A DNA stretch of 64,000 bases from NCBI RefSeq assembly GCF_900185615.1, contig NZ_FYAK01000010.1:30631-94630 (forward strand). The letters are read 5' to 3'. The stretch is from Photobacterium malacitanum (GTDB lineage: Bacteria > Pseudomonadota > Gammaproteobacteria > Enterobacterales > Vibrionaceae). Each line of letters opens with the position of its first letter. Position 1 is the stretch's first letter. This document shows positions 52,683 through 60,745 of this stretch, in pieces. The notes under the pieces are model-generated. The model did no database searches and was not told the DNA's origin. It worked only from the letters and a program-made list of their open reading frames with translations. The position numbers and the translations under genes were made by a program.

Positions 52683-54962
52683 TTATAATGTTCCACCTAA
52701 TGACAGATAAAATGAACTTTCACCAGTCGATGTTTGACCATAACTTAAATATACTGGCCCTAAAATAGAATCAACAGCAACATAAACACTACCAGCAGTC
52801 GTTGCAGTATTCCAACTCATTGCGGATGAAAGATCCCATACACCGCCTCTTTCTAATGAGCCACCAACATAAACCGGAATTTTAATCGCCCCAAAATTAT
52901 TATCAATAACACGGTAGCGATACACTAAACTTGTCAGTGCACTGTAACGACCATTTAATTCATAACGATGATAGCCTGATAAATTAAACAAGCCGCCCAG
53001 ATCTTGTGCATAAATAGGTAACAAATCATCAGCATCTGAACCTGCCGTTTTAATTGAAGCAACTAAAGTATGTCTATCATATGTAAACGGTTTTATTAGC
53101 GATAAACTGTAATATATCGTATCGCCACTCATTTTTTCACCAGAATCAGGGAAGCGCAGAGTATTACTATAGCCAACTTCACTATTTAAATAAGAGCCAT
53201 GGGTGGGAAAAAAGAAACTATCTAAATCATCATAGGTAAAATTAAGATAAGGTCCGTATAGATCATATTTTTCTTTTCGATCAATTGAAGCCACACTAAT
53301 GCTGCCTGATTGCCCTTGATAACCTAGCGTAAGAGCTGCCCAAGGCTTAATGTTCCACCCCATTTCAACATAAGCATGGGTCTGATTATATTTAGCATCA
53401 ATATTTTTTAATTCTGTCTGGATAATATTATTATAATTAAAATGATCAAAACGGCGAATTTCATTACTGGTTTCGGCACCAAATGCGGTGAAATAGTGTT
53501 GCTGATAATCTATAGGAAAATAAAATTCAGTGGTGATTTTTTTCCAGCTACCTAATTGCCATTCAAGTAACCACTCACCGCCTTTCTCTGTCAGATCTGT
53601 ATAAATATATTGTGCACCAAAAGAAAAGTCAGAGCGACTTTCAAAGTCATCTTCAAATGCCAATGTAAAGTTTAAATATCCAGGCCCCCAAGACTTTTCA
53701 TTGATATCCATCACTAGAATATTTTTATTATTTTTTTGTTTTATTGAATAATTTATTCGCCCATAAATATCTTCACTTTGAAGTCGTTTAACGGCTTGCT
53801 CTAATTCATCATTAGAGATTACTTTTCCGGTTTTCAACTCTAATTGTGCTAATAATGTTTTATCAGGTAAATTAGTATTATTTACAATTTCAATATCATC
53901 AATAAAATAAGAGTCATGTGCAGAGAGATGTACTCGACGGTTATTTTTTTGTTTATTATATGCCGCATACTCTGTTGGCGTTAACTGGTAACGTAATAAC
54001 CGTGGTAATGATGCAATCGCTATTTTTCGACCTGCTTGATAGGCTTTATCTAATTTATCAAAATCAGCAGCCGTCATAAAAGAAACATTTGGCTGTAAAT
54101 AAATATCGGTTGGTTTCATTAAGCTTTTTTGATAATCAGCACTGGCATTGGTCATGTAAGTTGTTAACTGCGACACAATATTTAAAGCACTGTCCAAATC
54201 TTTTTTAGGCATTAAGCTATCACGAAGATCTACTGCAATAATAACATTAGCACCTAGCTGTTTAGCGACATCAACGGGCATATTATTCACCACACCGCCA
54301 TCAACCAATAATTTATTATCTAGATGCACCGGTTTTAATACGCCGGGTACTGTCATTGACGCTTGCATTGCAGTCGCTAAGTGACCAGAGCCTATTACAA
54401 CAGGCGTCACCTTAGTAATATCAGTCGCAACACTACGATAAGGAATTGCTAAACGATCAAAGGTACTTAATGCGGGTAAATTATTGGTAAGTTGACGTAA
54501 AAGTACCGCTAAACCTTGGCCTTGAAAAGCCCCTGGACGAGATTTAAATTCACCGTCAATATCTAAGCCTAAATCGGTATGTAACTGATAAGTATCATTT
54601 TGTTTTTTTCTACGTAGCGATAAGTCATTACGACTAGCACGATCTATATAACCCGTATTCCAATTGGTTTCAAAAGTACGTTGTTTAACTTCTTGTGCCG
54701 AGAGCCCCATCGCATACATACCACCGACATAGGCTCCCATACTAGTACCAGTTACGATATCAACGGGAATGCGATTTTCTTCTAGAACTTCAAGTACCCC
54801 GATATGAGCGGCACCTTTCGCTCCCCCTCCACTGAGCACTACCCCAATTTTAGGACGTTCGATAACGGGACGATCTGCCGCTGCAGCATAGACATTAGCA
54901 GCTGGTGTACTAATAATAATACAAAATAAAATCCTGCTAAAATCCTTTTTACTGAACAACAT
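52683..54962 (-). CDS. Patatin-like phospholipase, type Vd autotransporter (759 aa)
   Basis: Outer-membrane protein carrying a patatin lipase domain ahead of a BamA-like barrel (PlpD/FplA architecture). A Sec signal peptide (1-27) is followed by the patatin domain (about 36-330) with the oxyanion GGGAKGAAHIG, nucleophile GTSMG (Ser74) and catalytic DGG (Asp221). One POTRA-like domain (about 350-420, YFIDDIEIVNNTNLPDKTLL) and a C-terminal 16-strand-type barrel follow, ending in the aromatic-rich FYLSLGGTL. GGAG is 7 nt before the ATG. The lipase is presumably exported by its own barrel; substrate lipids are unknown. Confidence 0.9.
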   Translation of the reverse strand: MLFSKKDFSRILFCIIISTPAANVYAAAADRPVIERPKIGVVLSGGGAKGAAHIGVLEVLEENRIPVDIVTGTSMGAYVGGMYAMGLSAQEVKQRTFETNWNTGYIDRASRNDLSLRRKKQNDTYQLHTDLGLDIDGEFKSRPGAFQGQGLAVLLRQLTNNLPALSTFDRLAIPYRSVATDITKVTPVVIGSGHLATAMQASMTVPGVLKPVHLDNKLLVDGGVVNNMPVDVAKQLGANVIIAVDLRDSLMPKKDLDSALNIVSQLTTYMTNASADYQKSLMKPTDIYLQPNVSFMTAADFDKLDKAYQAGRKIAIASLPRLLRYQLTPTEYAAYNKQKNNRRVHLSAHDSYFIDDIEIVNNTNLPDKTLLAQLELKTGKVISNDELEQAVKRLQSEDIYGRINYSIKQKNNKNILVMDINEKSWGPGYLNFTLAFEDDFESRSDFSFGAQYIYTDLTEKGGEWLLEWQLGSWKKITTEFYFPIDYQQHYFTAFGAETSNEIRRFDHFNYNNIIQTELKNIDAKYNQTHAYVEMGWNIKPWAALTLGYQGQSGSISVASIDRKEKYDLYGPYLNFTYDDLDSFFFPTHGSYLNSEVGYSNTLRFPDSGEKMSGDTIYYSLSLIKPFTYDRHTLVASIKTAGSDADDLLPIYAQDLGGLFNLSGYHRYELNGRYSALTSLVYRYRVIDNNFGAIKIPVYVGGSLERGGVWDLSSAMSWNTATTAGSVYVAVDSILGPVYLSYGQTSTGESSFYLSLGGTL

Positions 54963-55045
54963 CGTCTAACTCCGCTAACAATAATACCTATATCACATAA
55001 TACATCGCTAATATCATGCGCTAACTAACTGATATTTATTAAAGC

Positions 55046-55073
55046 AAAAAGAGCGCCTATAAGCACTCTCTTT
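55046..55073 (-). terminator. Probable terminator of rctB
   Basis: On the minus strand, an imperfect stem GAGAGTGC / GCGCTCTT with a 5-6-nt loop followed by T5, about 25 bp after the rctB stop codon. Confidence 0.5.
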
Positions 55074-55098
55074 GTTAATACTCTTTTGTAACTACAAA

Positions 55099-57099
55099 TT
55101 AAATCCCTTTAGCTACATCGTCTAATGCACTTAAAACTTGTTCGGTAATATGGCCTTCATGGACGAGCTTACATACTTTGCGGCGAACAGCTAATCCTGA
55201 AATTAAACGTTCAATGGACAAATGACGTTCATCTTGGCGACTGTTATACAATTCAACCGTTTTACTTAAGGTTTCATAACTCACACGTTCTCCTGCCACA
55301 TGCAGCCAATCCAGCTTCTCTAAATAGCCCTGACACTCTTCTGTAATTGTCGTGGCTGGATGACCAGTCATTGCAGACAAAGCGGTTATACTACGCTGTA
55401 GCGCTTCAGAAGAAGTATATTTAGATAATACGATAGTTAATTCATCTGCATTGATTTCAACTAGATGCTTACGCAACTTAATCCGGCGACCTAAACGACC
55501 ACGAGGACGTGGTTCTTTACGCTGAATGGGTTCAAATTCACCATCAATGATCGCTGAAAGTTGATCCAATGCTTGTTTCGGCATAATTTCATTACGTAAT
55601 GGGTTCGGCATTGTTGGTGCCATATTACGTTTGCCTTCGTTGGTTGTTTTCGCGCGAGAATAACGAATAACTTCTTCAGCATCCGATTTAATATCAATAC
55701 GGTAATCAGTGTAGCGTTTATCCATTTCTTCTGCAGAAATCGTTAAGTGATAACCCCATAGATTTACCGCAAACATGGTTTCTGTCACTTTGCCTTCAGC
55801 CAGTTTTTTTAATTCTCGTATAATATCTGAAGAGAAGCGACGCCATTCTATGTTTCTAGCAAGCTTTTGATTTAGTTCACTTAAAAGCATTGAATCGACC
55901 ACTCGTCGAGACATACGACTTCTGAAAAAAGTGTATAACTGAAACACTAAAGTATGTTGACGTAAAATCTCAGGCGGAAACAAAAAGAAATAATCACGGG
56001 TTAACAGTTCATCAAAAAAAGAAGGTTCCCACACCAAAATATACAGATTAGGTTTGATGCGAATTTCACCATCTTCACCTTCTTGAGGTGCTTCTTCTGA
56101 TGCGGTAATAGTACGTGCTATAAACCTAAATCGATCACTTTTAAAACCTTCTGGCATGTTTTCACTCAACCAACGGCCAGTTAATTCATGTAATTGAAAG
56201 TCTGTAAATTCAATCCGATCAATACTTTCACGAATAGAATCACGTGCAGGACCACTGTCTTTTTTACCTCGTAATGCCAAAATATCAGTAATATATACTG
56301 GTGTTTTATTCGCCATTGAACGTAGCTGGATTTCATAATCTGCGAGATGATGATCATGGTATTGTACGGTTAATGTAAATAACGCAAACAATGTCATAAG
56401 ATCATCAACAGTCATGATCGACTTTGAAGATCGTGTTTCGATGATCGCTTTAGTGCCGCTGATCGCAACCATGGCTTTTTGATAATTTTTCTTTGTTCGT
56501 GGTGGTGCTAAAGCTTGATCAATAATTCCCGCCCAACTTGTCGGTGATACTACGATTTGATCAGCTTCATCTGGCATTGAGGGAGGTGTACCTAAACCGT
56601 ATTCGGTTAGTAGACGCCGATTAACATGATTTTGCGCAAGGGCTTTAGAGCGTTTTTGTTTTTCATGCTGTTTAAATTGCTCTGAGAGTAAACTTCCGGT
56701 TCCAAGCTGAGAAATCAGTAAAGCAGGATTGATAAAGTGATGAAGCATCGTCTTACCTGCAAGACCTTCTTCAAAACGTACTGGTTGTTGATTAAATAAA
56801 CCAACTGCAACCGCTGCTCGTAAACGCTGTTGAATTGCCGCTCGTGTTAACTGCCCTTCCGTTGCTTCAATAAGCTCCGTTGTAGAGACCATACCATCTT
56901 GGCTTGATAAGCCACGTAATGAAATGATGTTCAATAGCTCAATAATACTTTTGGTTACGCCTTTAAAATGCTGATACTGAGGTAGCCAATCAACTAAATT
57001 TGCTGGGATCACAAATAGATGACCATCTTTGTGTGATCTTGGCGCTTCGATCAATATTTTATCAATCGGATTTTTTTTTGTATTTCGAGCGGAATTCAT
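55099..57099 (-). CDS. rctB: Chromosome II replication initiator RctB (666 aa)
   Basis: Initiator unique to the second chromosome of Vibrionaceae; it binds iterons in ori2 and opens the origin, and represses its own gene. The length (666) matches the roughly 658 aa of Vibrio RctB, and the start (RSHKDGHLFVIPANLVDWLPQYQHFKGVTKSIIELLN) and the highly charged C-terminal region are characteristic. Winged-helix-like parts are spread through the chain. Expressed away from the origin it sits next to, with iterons and a DnaA box within 400 bp upstream. The start has no strong Shine-Dalgarno, consistent with low expression. Confidence 0.93.
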   Translation of the reverse strand: MNSARNTKKNPIDKILIEAPRSHKDGHLFVIPANLVDWLPQYQHFKGVTKSIIELLNIISLRGLSSQDGMVSTTELIEATEGQLTRAAIQQRLRAAVAVGLFNQQPVRFEEGLAGKTMLHHFINPALLISQLGTGSLLSEQFKQHEKQKRSKALAQNHVNRRLLTEYGLGTPPSMPDEADQIVVSPTSWAGIIDQALAPPRTKKNYQKAMVAISGTKAIIETRSSKSIMTVDDLMTLFALFTLTVQYHDHHLADYEIQLRSMANKTPVYITDILALRGKKDSGPARDSIRESIDRIEFTDFQLHELTGRWLSENMPEGFKSDRFRFIARTITASEEAPQEGEDGEIRIKPNLYILVWEPSFFDELLTRDYFFLFPPEILRQHTLVFQLYTFFRSRMSRRVVDSMLLSELNQKLARNIEWRRFSSDIIRELKKLAEGKVTETMFAVNLWGYHLTISAEEMDKRYTDYRIDIKSDAEEVIRYSRAKTTNEGKRNMAPTMPNPLRNEIMPKQALDQLSAIIDGEFEPIQRKEPRPRGRLGRRIKLRKHLVEINADELTIVLSKYTSSEALQRSITALSAMTGHPATTITEECQGYLEKLDWLHVAGERVSYETLSKTVELYNSRQDERHLSIERLISGLAVRRKVCKLVHEGHITEQVLSALDDVAKGI

Positions 57100-57301
57100 T
57101 TGTCATTAGCCGTAGAAGCATCATCTTTCCGTAAAGATTAATAGAAAAAGATCAAGAAAGAAAGTTTTTTATTTAAAGTATTTAAAACTGATCTTTATGA
57201 TTAATTCTGATCTTATTGATTACATGATCTAATGATCCAGTGATTTTTCCAGACATAAGTTATTGTTTATAGTATTAATTATTTTATAGTGTCTTGGAAC
57301 G

Positions 57302-57423
57302 ATGATCAAAGCAAATACAGAAACATGATCATATAGTGCTTGAAAGCATGATCATCATCACGCTGGAAAGATGATCATATAGAACTTGAAAACATGATCA
57401 TAATAAAATCGAAAGCATGATCA
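57302..57423. repeat. Six RctB iterons with exact 23-bp period
   Basis: ATGATCA begins at 57302, 57325, 57348, 57371, 57394 and 57417. Most copies are preceded by an AAGC, AAAC or similar purine-rich stretch. Each contains a Dam site (GATC), as required for RctB binding in Vibrio. The constant 23-bp step puts all copies on the same helix face. Confidence 0.9.
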
Positions 57424-57450
57424 TCAGCCGTATTCACCTTTTCCACAATG

Positions 57451-57459
57451 TTATCCACA
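57451..57459 (+). promoter_or_regulatory. DnaA box
   Basis: TTATCCACA, a perfect consensus DnaA box, 28 bp after the last iteron. Vibrio ori2 also has a DnaA box beside its iterons. Confidence 0.85.
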
Positions 57460-57600
57460 GGGAGATTAAATATAAGATTATTTGAAGCCTCAAAAGCCGT
57501 TATTTTGGTGCTAGCTGCGATTTTTAGGGCTGGAAAGATGATCACCATGGCGTATTTTCAAGTTTTAAGTCGTTATCTGATGCTCAAATATTCAATCTGT

Positions 57601-57659
57601 GTCGAATTTTAAGTTGAATTGACACTTAATTGAAATGACATTCAACGTAAAAAGTCGAC
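57601..57659. repeat. Long imperfect inverted repeat in ori2
   Basis: The left arm (57601-57619, GTCGAATTTTAAGTTGAAT) pairs with the right arm (57640-57659) with about 17 of 20 positions matching and one indel; the inner 7 bp GTTGAAT/ATTCAAC is perfect. In position it could correspond to the 39-mer regulatory sites of Vibrio ori2, but I cannot confirm sequence identity to those. Confidence 0.55.
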
Positions 57660-58081
57660 CAAACATCATCAATCCGTTGTTGGATCAATGATCATCACTG
57701 ATTCAGTGTATTTCAATCTTGGTTTGATGCTTCAATCTGATGCTCATTTTATCATTTTAACGTTATCTTTATCCGCTCTAACCCCTTATTGAATCAGCAC
57801 TCTCCGTAGTTCGCCTGATATTTTACATGCTTCCGTATTGTTTGCTCTCGATGGTCGATCTTGATTACTGCTCTTGATCATTTTTCCGTTACTAATACGG
57901 CCAAAATACACTGTAAATAATGGTTTTTTAATGATTAGCAGTGCTTGATCATCGTTTCATATTTGGTTGATTTTCTATGGAACAATGATCAAGTGTTGAG
58001 CCATTTTTTTAAAAGACTTTGGCTAAATTTCAGATTGTTTTTTAGATAGTTAGCCGTAATTTTCTATTTTAGCCTGATTTG

Positions 58082-58107
58082 CTAATGAAATTGAGTCATT
58101 TCATTAG
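58082..58107. repeat. Perfect 10-bp inverted repeat upstream of parA2
   Basis: CTAATGAAAT-tgagtc-ATTTCATTAG. It could be a transcript end on the rctA side of ori2 or a protein site in the parA2 upstream region. Confidence 0.45.
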
Positions 58108-58212
58108 TATTACGCTATTATAGGTATGAAACATGCTTTTGATGTTGAAATGACATATCCCGTAAATTATCGCTTATTTTCCATTGTTCCGATAAAAATA
58201 GCCTAAAGTCTG

Positions 58213-58227
58213 ATTTACATTGTAAAC
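58213..58227. promoter_or_regulatory. parS2 centromere site
   Basis: ATTTACATTGTAAAC is a full match to NTTTACANTGTAAAN, the ParB2 binding site of Vibrio chromosome II. It lies 220 bp upstream of parA2. Confidence 0.85.
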
Positions 58228-58446
58228 TTGTGACACTGTAACACTTTTATGAAAATGTTTTTAATGGGGAATTAGTAAGATAATAAAGCCATATTTAAGT
58301 CTAAAAAATATGAAATTTTATGCTTTTTGCATTAAATCATGTTTTTATGTGAGAATAATATCACATGGTTTTGTTCAGCTTTTTATTGTTTCTGCTGTTA
58401 TTTATTGTACAATATATTCAGTCAATCATCATGGCATAGAGTAATA

Positions 58447-59661
58447 ATGAATAGGGAACAGACGATACAAAATTTGCTCAATATTGCAGAGCAAACTAAA
58501 CAAGTACAAGCTGATCGTATTGAAATTGTTTTAGAAGAGCGTCGTGACGAGGTTTTTCCACCAATGTCAAAAGCTTTAATGGAAACACGTTCAGGTTTAA
58601 CACGTCGAAAGTTGGATGATGCTATTTCACGGATGGAGGCAACGGGTCATCAATTTACTAAAAATAAAGCAAACCATTATTCAATAACACTTGAAGAAGC
58701 TCACCAATTAATGGTGTCAGCGAAAAAACCTGCTTTTTATGAGCGCGAAGGTGCCGGACGAAAACCTTGGGTTGTGAATGTTCAAAACCAAAAAGGTGGT
58801 ACTGGTAAATCAATGACAGCGGTACATCTTGCTGCATGTTTGGCGTTAGATCTAGATAAACGTTACCGAATTTGTCTTATTGACCTTGATCCTCAAGGAT
58901 CATTACGTTTATTTCTTAACCCTTTGATTAGTATTGGTAAGCAAGAAACGATCTATTCCGCTGTTGATGTCATGTTAGACAACGTGCCTGAAGGCGTACT
59001 AACTGATAAACATTTTGTAATGGATAATGTGGTGATGCCGACCCAATATCCTAATCTTAAAACAATCGCAGCTTTTCCTGAAGATGCGATGTTCAACGCT
59101 GATGCATGGCAAGATCTTGCTGTAAATCAAGACCTTGATATTGTTCGGTTGCTAAAAGAGAAAGTGATAGATCCTATCGCTGATGAGTTCGATATCATTA
59201 TGATAGATACCGGCCCTCATATCGATCCTTTAGTGTGGAATGCAATGTATGCGTCTAATGCGTTAATTATTCCATGTGCTGCAAAACGTTTAGACTGGGC
59301 ATCAACTGTTAACTTTTTCCAACATTTACCGACCGTTTATGAGATGTTCCCAGAAGATTGGCATGGATTAGAGTTTATTCGTTTAATGCCAACTATGTTT
59401 GAAGATGATAATAAAAAGCAGGTTTCGGTATTAACGGAAATGAATTATTTGCTGCGAGAGCAAGTAATGATGGCTACAGTGCCACGTAGTCGTGCTTTTG
59501 AAACCTGTGCCGATACTTATAGCACTGTTTTTGATCTTACTGCTGCTGAATTTGAAGGGGGTAAAAAGACCCTTTCAACGGCTCAGGAAGCGATTCAGCG
59601 GGTTGGTTTAGAGTTAGAACGTGTTATGCACAGCCACTGGGCAAACTTGAACGAGGAGTAA
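58447..59661 (+). CDS. parA: Chromosome II partition ATPase ParA2 (404 aa)
   Basis: DNA-segregation ATPase of the chromosome-II type, which forms filaments on DNA and is stimulated by ParB2. An N-terminal DNA-binding region (1-110, GLTRRKLDDAISRMEATGHQF) is followed by the deviant Walker A NQKGGTGKSMTAVHLAA, Walker A' LIDLDPQGSL and Walker B FDIIMIDTGPH. The ATG at 58447 gives the usual ParA2 length; upstream in-frame codons to 58339 encode a Cys/Phe-rich stretch and are rejected. It starts 7 nt before parB2 in an operon. Confidence 0.92.
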   Translation: MNREQTIQNLLNIAEQTKQVQADRIEIVLEERRDEVFPPMSKALMETRSGLTRRKLDDAISRMEATGHQFTKNKANHYSITLEEAHQLMVSAKKPAFYEREGAGRKPWVVNVQNQKGGTGKSMTAVHLAACLALDLDKRYRICLIDLDPQGSLRLFLNPLISIGKQETIYSAVDVMLDNVPEGVLTDKHFVMDNVVMPTQYPNLKTIAAFPEDAMFNADAWQDLAVNQDLDIVRLLKEKVIDPIADEFDIIMIDTGPHIDPLVWNAMYASNALIIPCAAKRLDWASTVNFFQHLPTVYEMFPEDWHGLEFIRLMPTMFEDDNKKQVSVLTEMNYLLREQVMMATVPRSRAFETCADTYSTVFDLTAAEFEGGKKTLSTAQEAIQRVGLELERVMHSHWANLNEE

Positions 59662-59668
59662 TTGACAG

Positions 59669-60643
59669 ATGGCAATTAAAACTACAGATCTTAATGCACG
59701 TTTATTTGGTAAAGCTGATAAACGTCGCGCTACTAACGTTACAGAAGCACAAACTGCAGCGCGTGATAAAGCTGCAGTTATTGAATTAGCTGTTGCGGGT
59801 GAAGATACTGTTGCGTTTGAATTAGTAAAAGTAAATGCAGATGATGTTAGTACTCAAACAATCGTTTTTGCTGAAAATGCCCGTGAGCAAGCTTTCCTAA
59901 ATGAGCATGCGCTAGCTGATATTTTAGTGACATTAAAAGACCGTGGTCAGCAATATCCAGCGGTAGGTCGTTGGCTTGATGATGGTCGTATTGAAGTATT
60001 AGACGGTAGTCGCCGTCGTATGTCTTGTATTATTGCTCATAAAGATTTTCTTATTTATGTTGCAAAGGGTATTAATACCGAACACGCTAAGTTTCTATCA
60101 GATGTTGCAAATGCGCACAAACCGCTATCGCTGTTTGAACGTGGTAAAGAAATGCAGTCACTATTAGATTCAGGAAAAGTAGCGGATCAGAAAGAGCTCG
60201 CGAAGTACTTACAATGCAGTGAAGCTTTGGTGAGTGGGGCATTAAAAGCGGCCAGTTTACCGATGGAATTACTGATGGCTTATCCTAGTGTTGGTGAGCT
60301 TGGACGTCCAACAATTGTTAAACTTCATCGTATTTTCTTTGGCTTAAACCATGAACAGCAGCAGCATATGATTGCTGATTTAAGTGGTGAAAATACGGCA
60401 TTATGGAAAACAATTAATGCGCAAGGTATTAGCCGTATTACTCGTGAAGTGACGGGAAAATTAGAGCAATTAGGGGAGCAATTACATCCTAAAGCTGTGG
60501 TTGAGAAGCCGACTTCACAAGATCTAATTAAGGGTAAAGTATCTTATACTCGTGATGGTGATAAGTTACAGCTTAAACTGAAAAAGATGAGCGACCGTCA
60601 GATCAATGATGTACTTGCCTATTTAAATGATTATCTAAAGTAA
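59669..60643 (+). CDS. parB: Chromosome II partition protein ParB2 (324 aa)
   Basis: Centromere-binding protein that recognises parS2 sites. The ParB/Srx core includes NAREQAFLNEHALADILVTLKDRGQQYPAVGRWLDDGRIEVLDGSRRR, followed by a helix-turn-helix (VADQKELAKYLQCSEALVSGALKAASLP) and a C-terminal dimerisation part. GAGGAG lies before the ATG. It is the second gene of the parAB2 operon, whose terminator follows. Four perfect parS2 sites in the window are its expected targets. Confidence 0.92.
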   Translation: MAIKTTDLNARLFGKADKRRATNVTEAQTAARDKAAVIELAVAGEDTVAFELVKVNADDVSTQTIVFAENAREQAFLNEHALADILVTLKDRGQQYPAVGRWLDDGRIEVLDGSRRRMSCIIAHKDFLIYVAKGINTEHAKFLSDVANAHKPLSLFERGKEMQSLLDSGKVADQKELAKYLQCSEALVSGALKAASLPMELLMAYPSVGELGRPTIVKLHRIFFGLNHEQQQHMIADLSGENTALWKTINAQGISRITREVTGKLEQLGEQLHPKAVVEKPTSQDLIKGKVSYTRDGDKLQLKLKKMSDRQINDVLAYLNDYLK

Positions 60644-60663
60644 TCGTCGATTTTACTTAATAT

Positions 60664-60691
60664 AAACCACGCAATTATGCGTGGTTTTTTT
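60664..60691 (+). terminator. Terminator of the parAB2 operon
   Basis: 10-bp perfect stem AAACCACGCA / TGCGTGGTTT with a 4-nt loop and T7. Confidence 0.9.
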
Positions 60692-60745
60692 ATGCCTGTT
60701 GGAGCTGTGATATGATCAGTTTGTCATTTATTTTTGGATCTATTT

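Larger units (their letters stand above)
57100..58446. other. Replication origin region of chromosome II (ori2)
   Basis: 1.35 kb of gene-free DNA between rctB and parA2, rich in GATC sites. It contains six regularly spaced iterons (57302-57423), a DnaA box (57451-57459), single ATGATCA motifs at 57538, 57688, 57985 and reversed copies at 57875 and 57946, a long imperfect inverted repeat (57601-57659), a repeated 12-mer ATCTGATGCTCA (57575 and 57735), a perfect 10-bp inverted repeat (58082) and a parS2 site (58213). A degenerate parS2 half site lies at 57904-57918. The organisation is that of Vibrio ori2 with its inhibitory rctA side. Confidence 0.88.

Noticed and set aside
58339..58446. N-terminal extension of ParA2
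   Set aside because: Adds a Cys/Phe-rich stretch not seen in ParA2 proteins; the ATG at 58447 gives the normal length.
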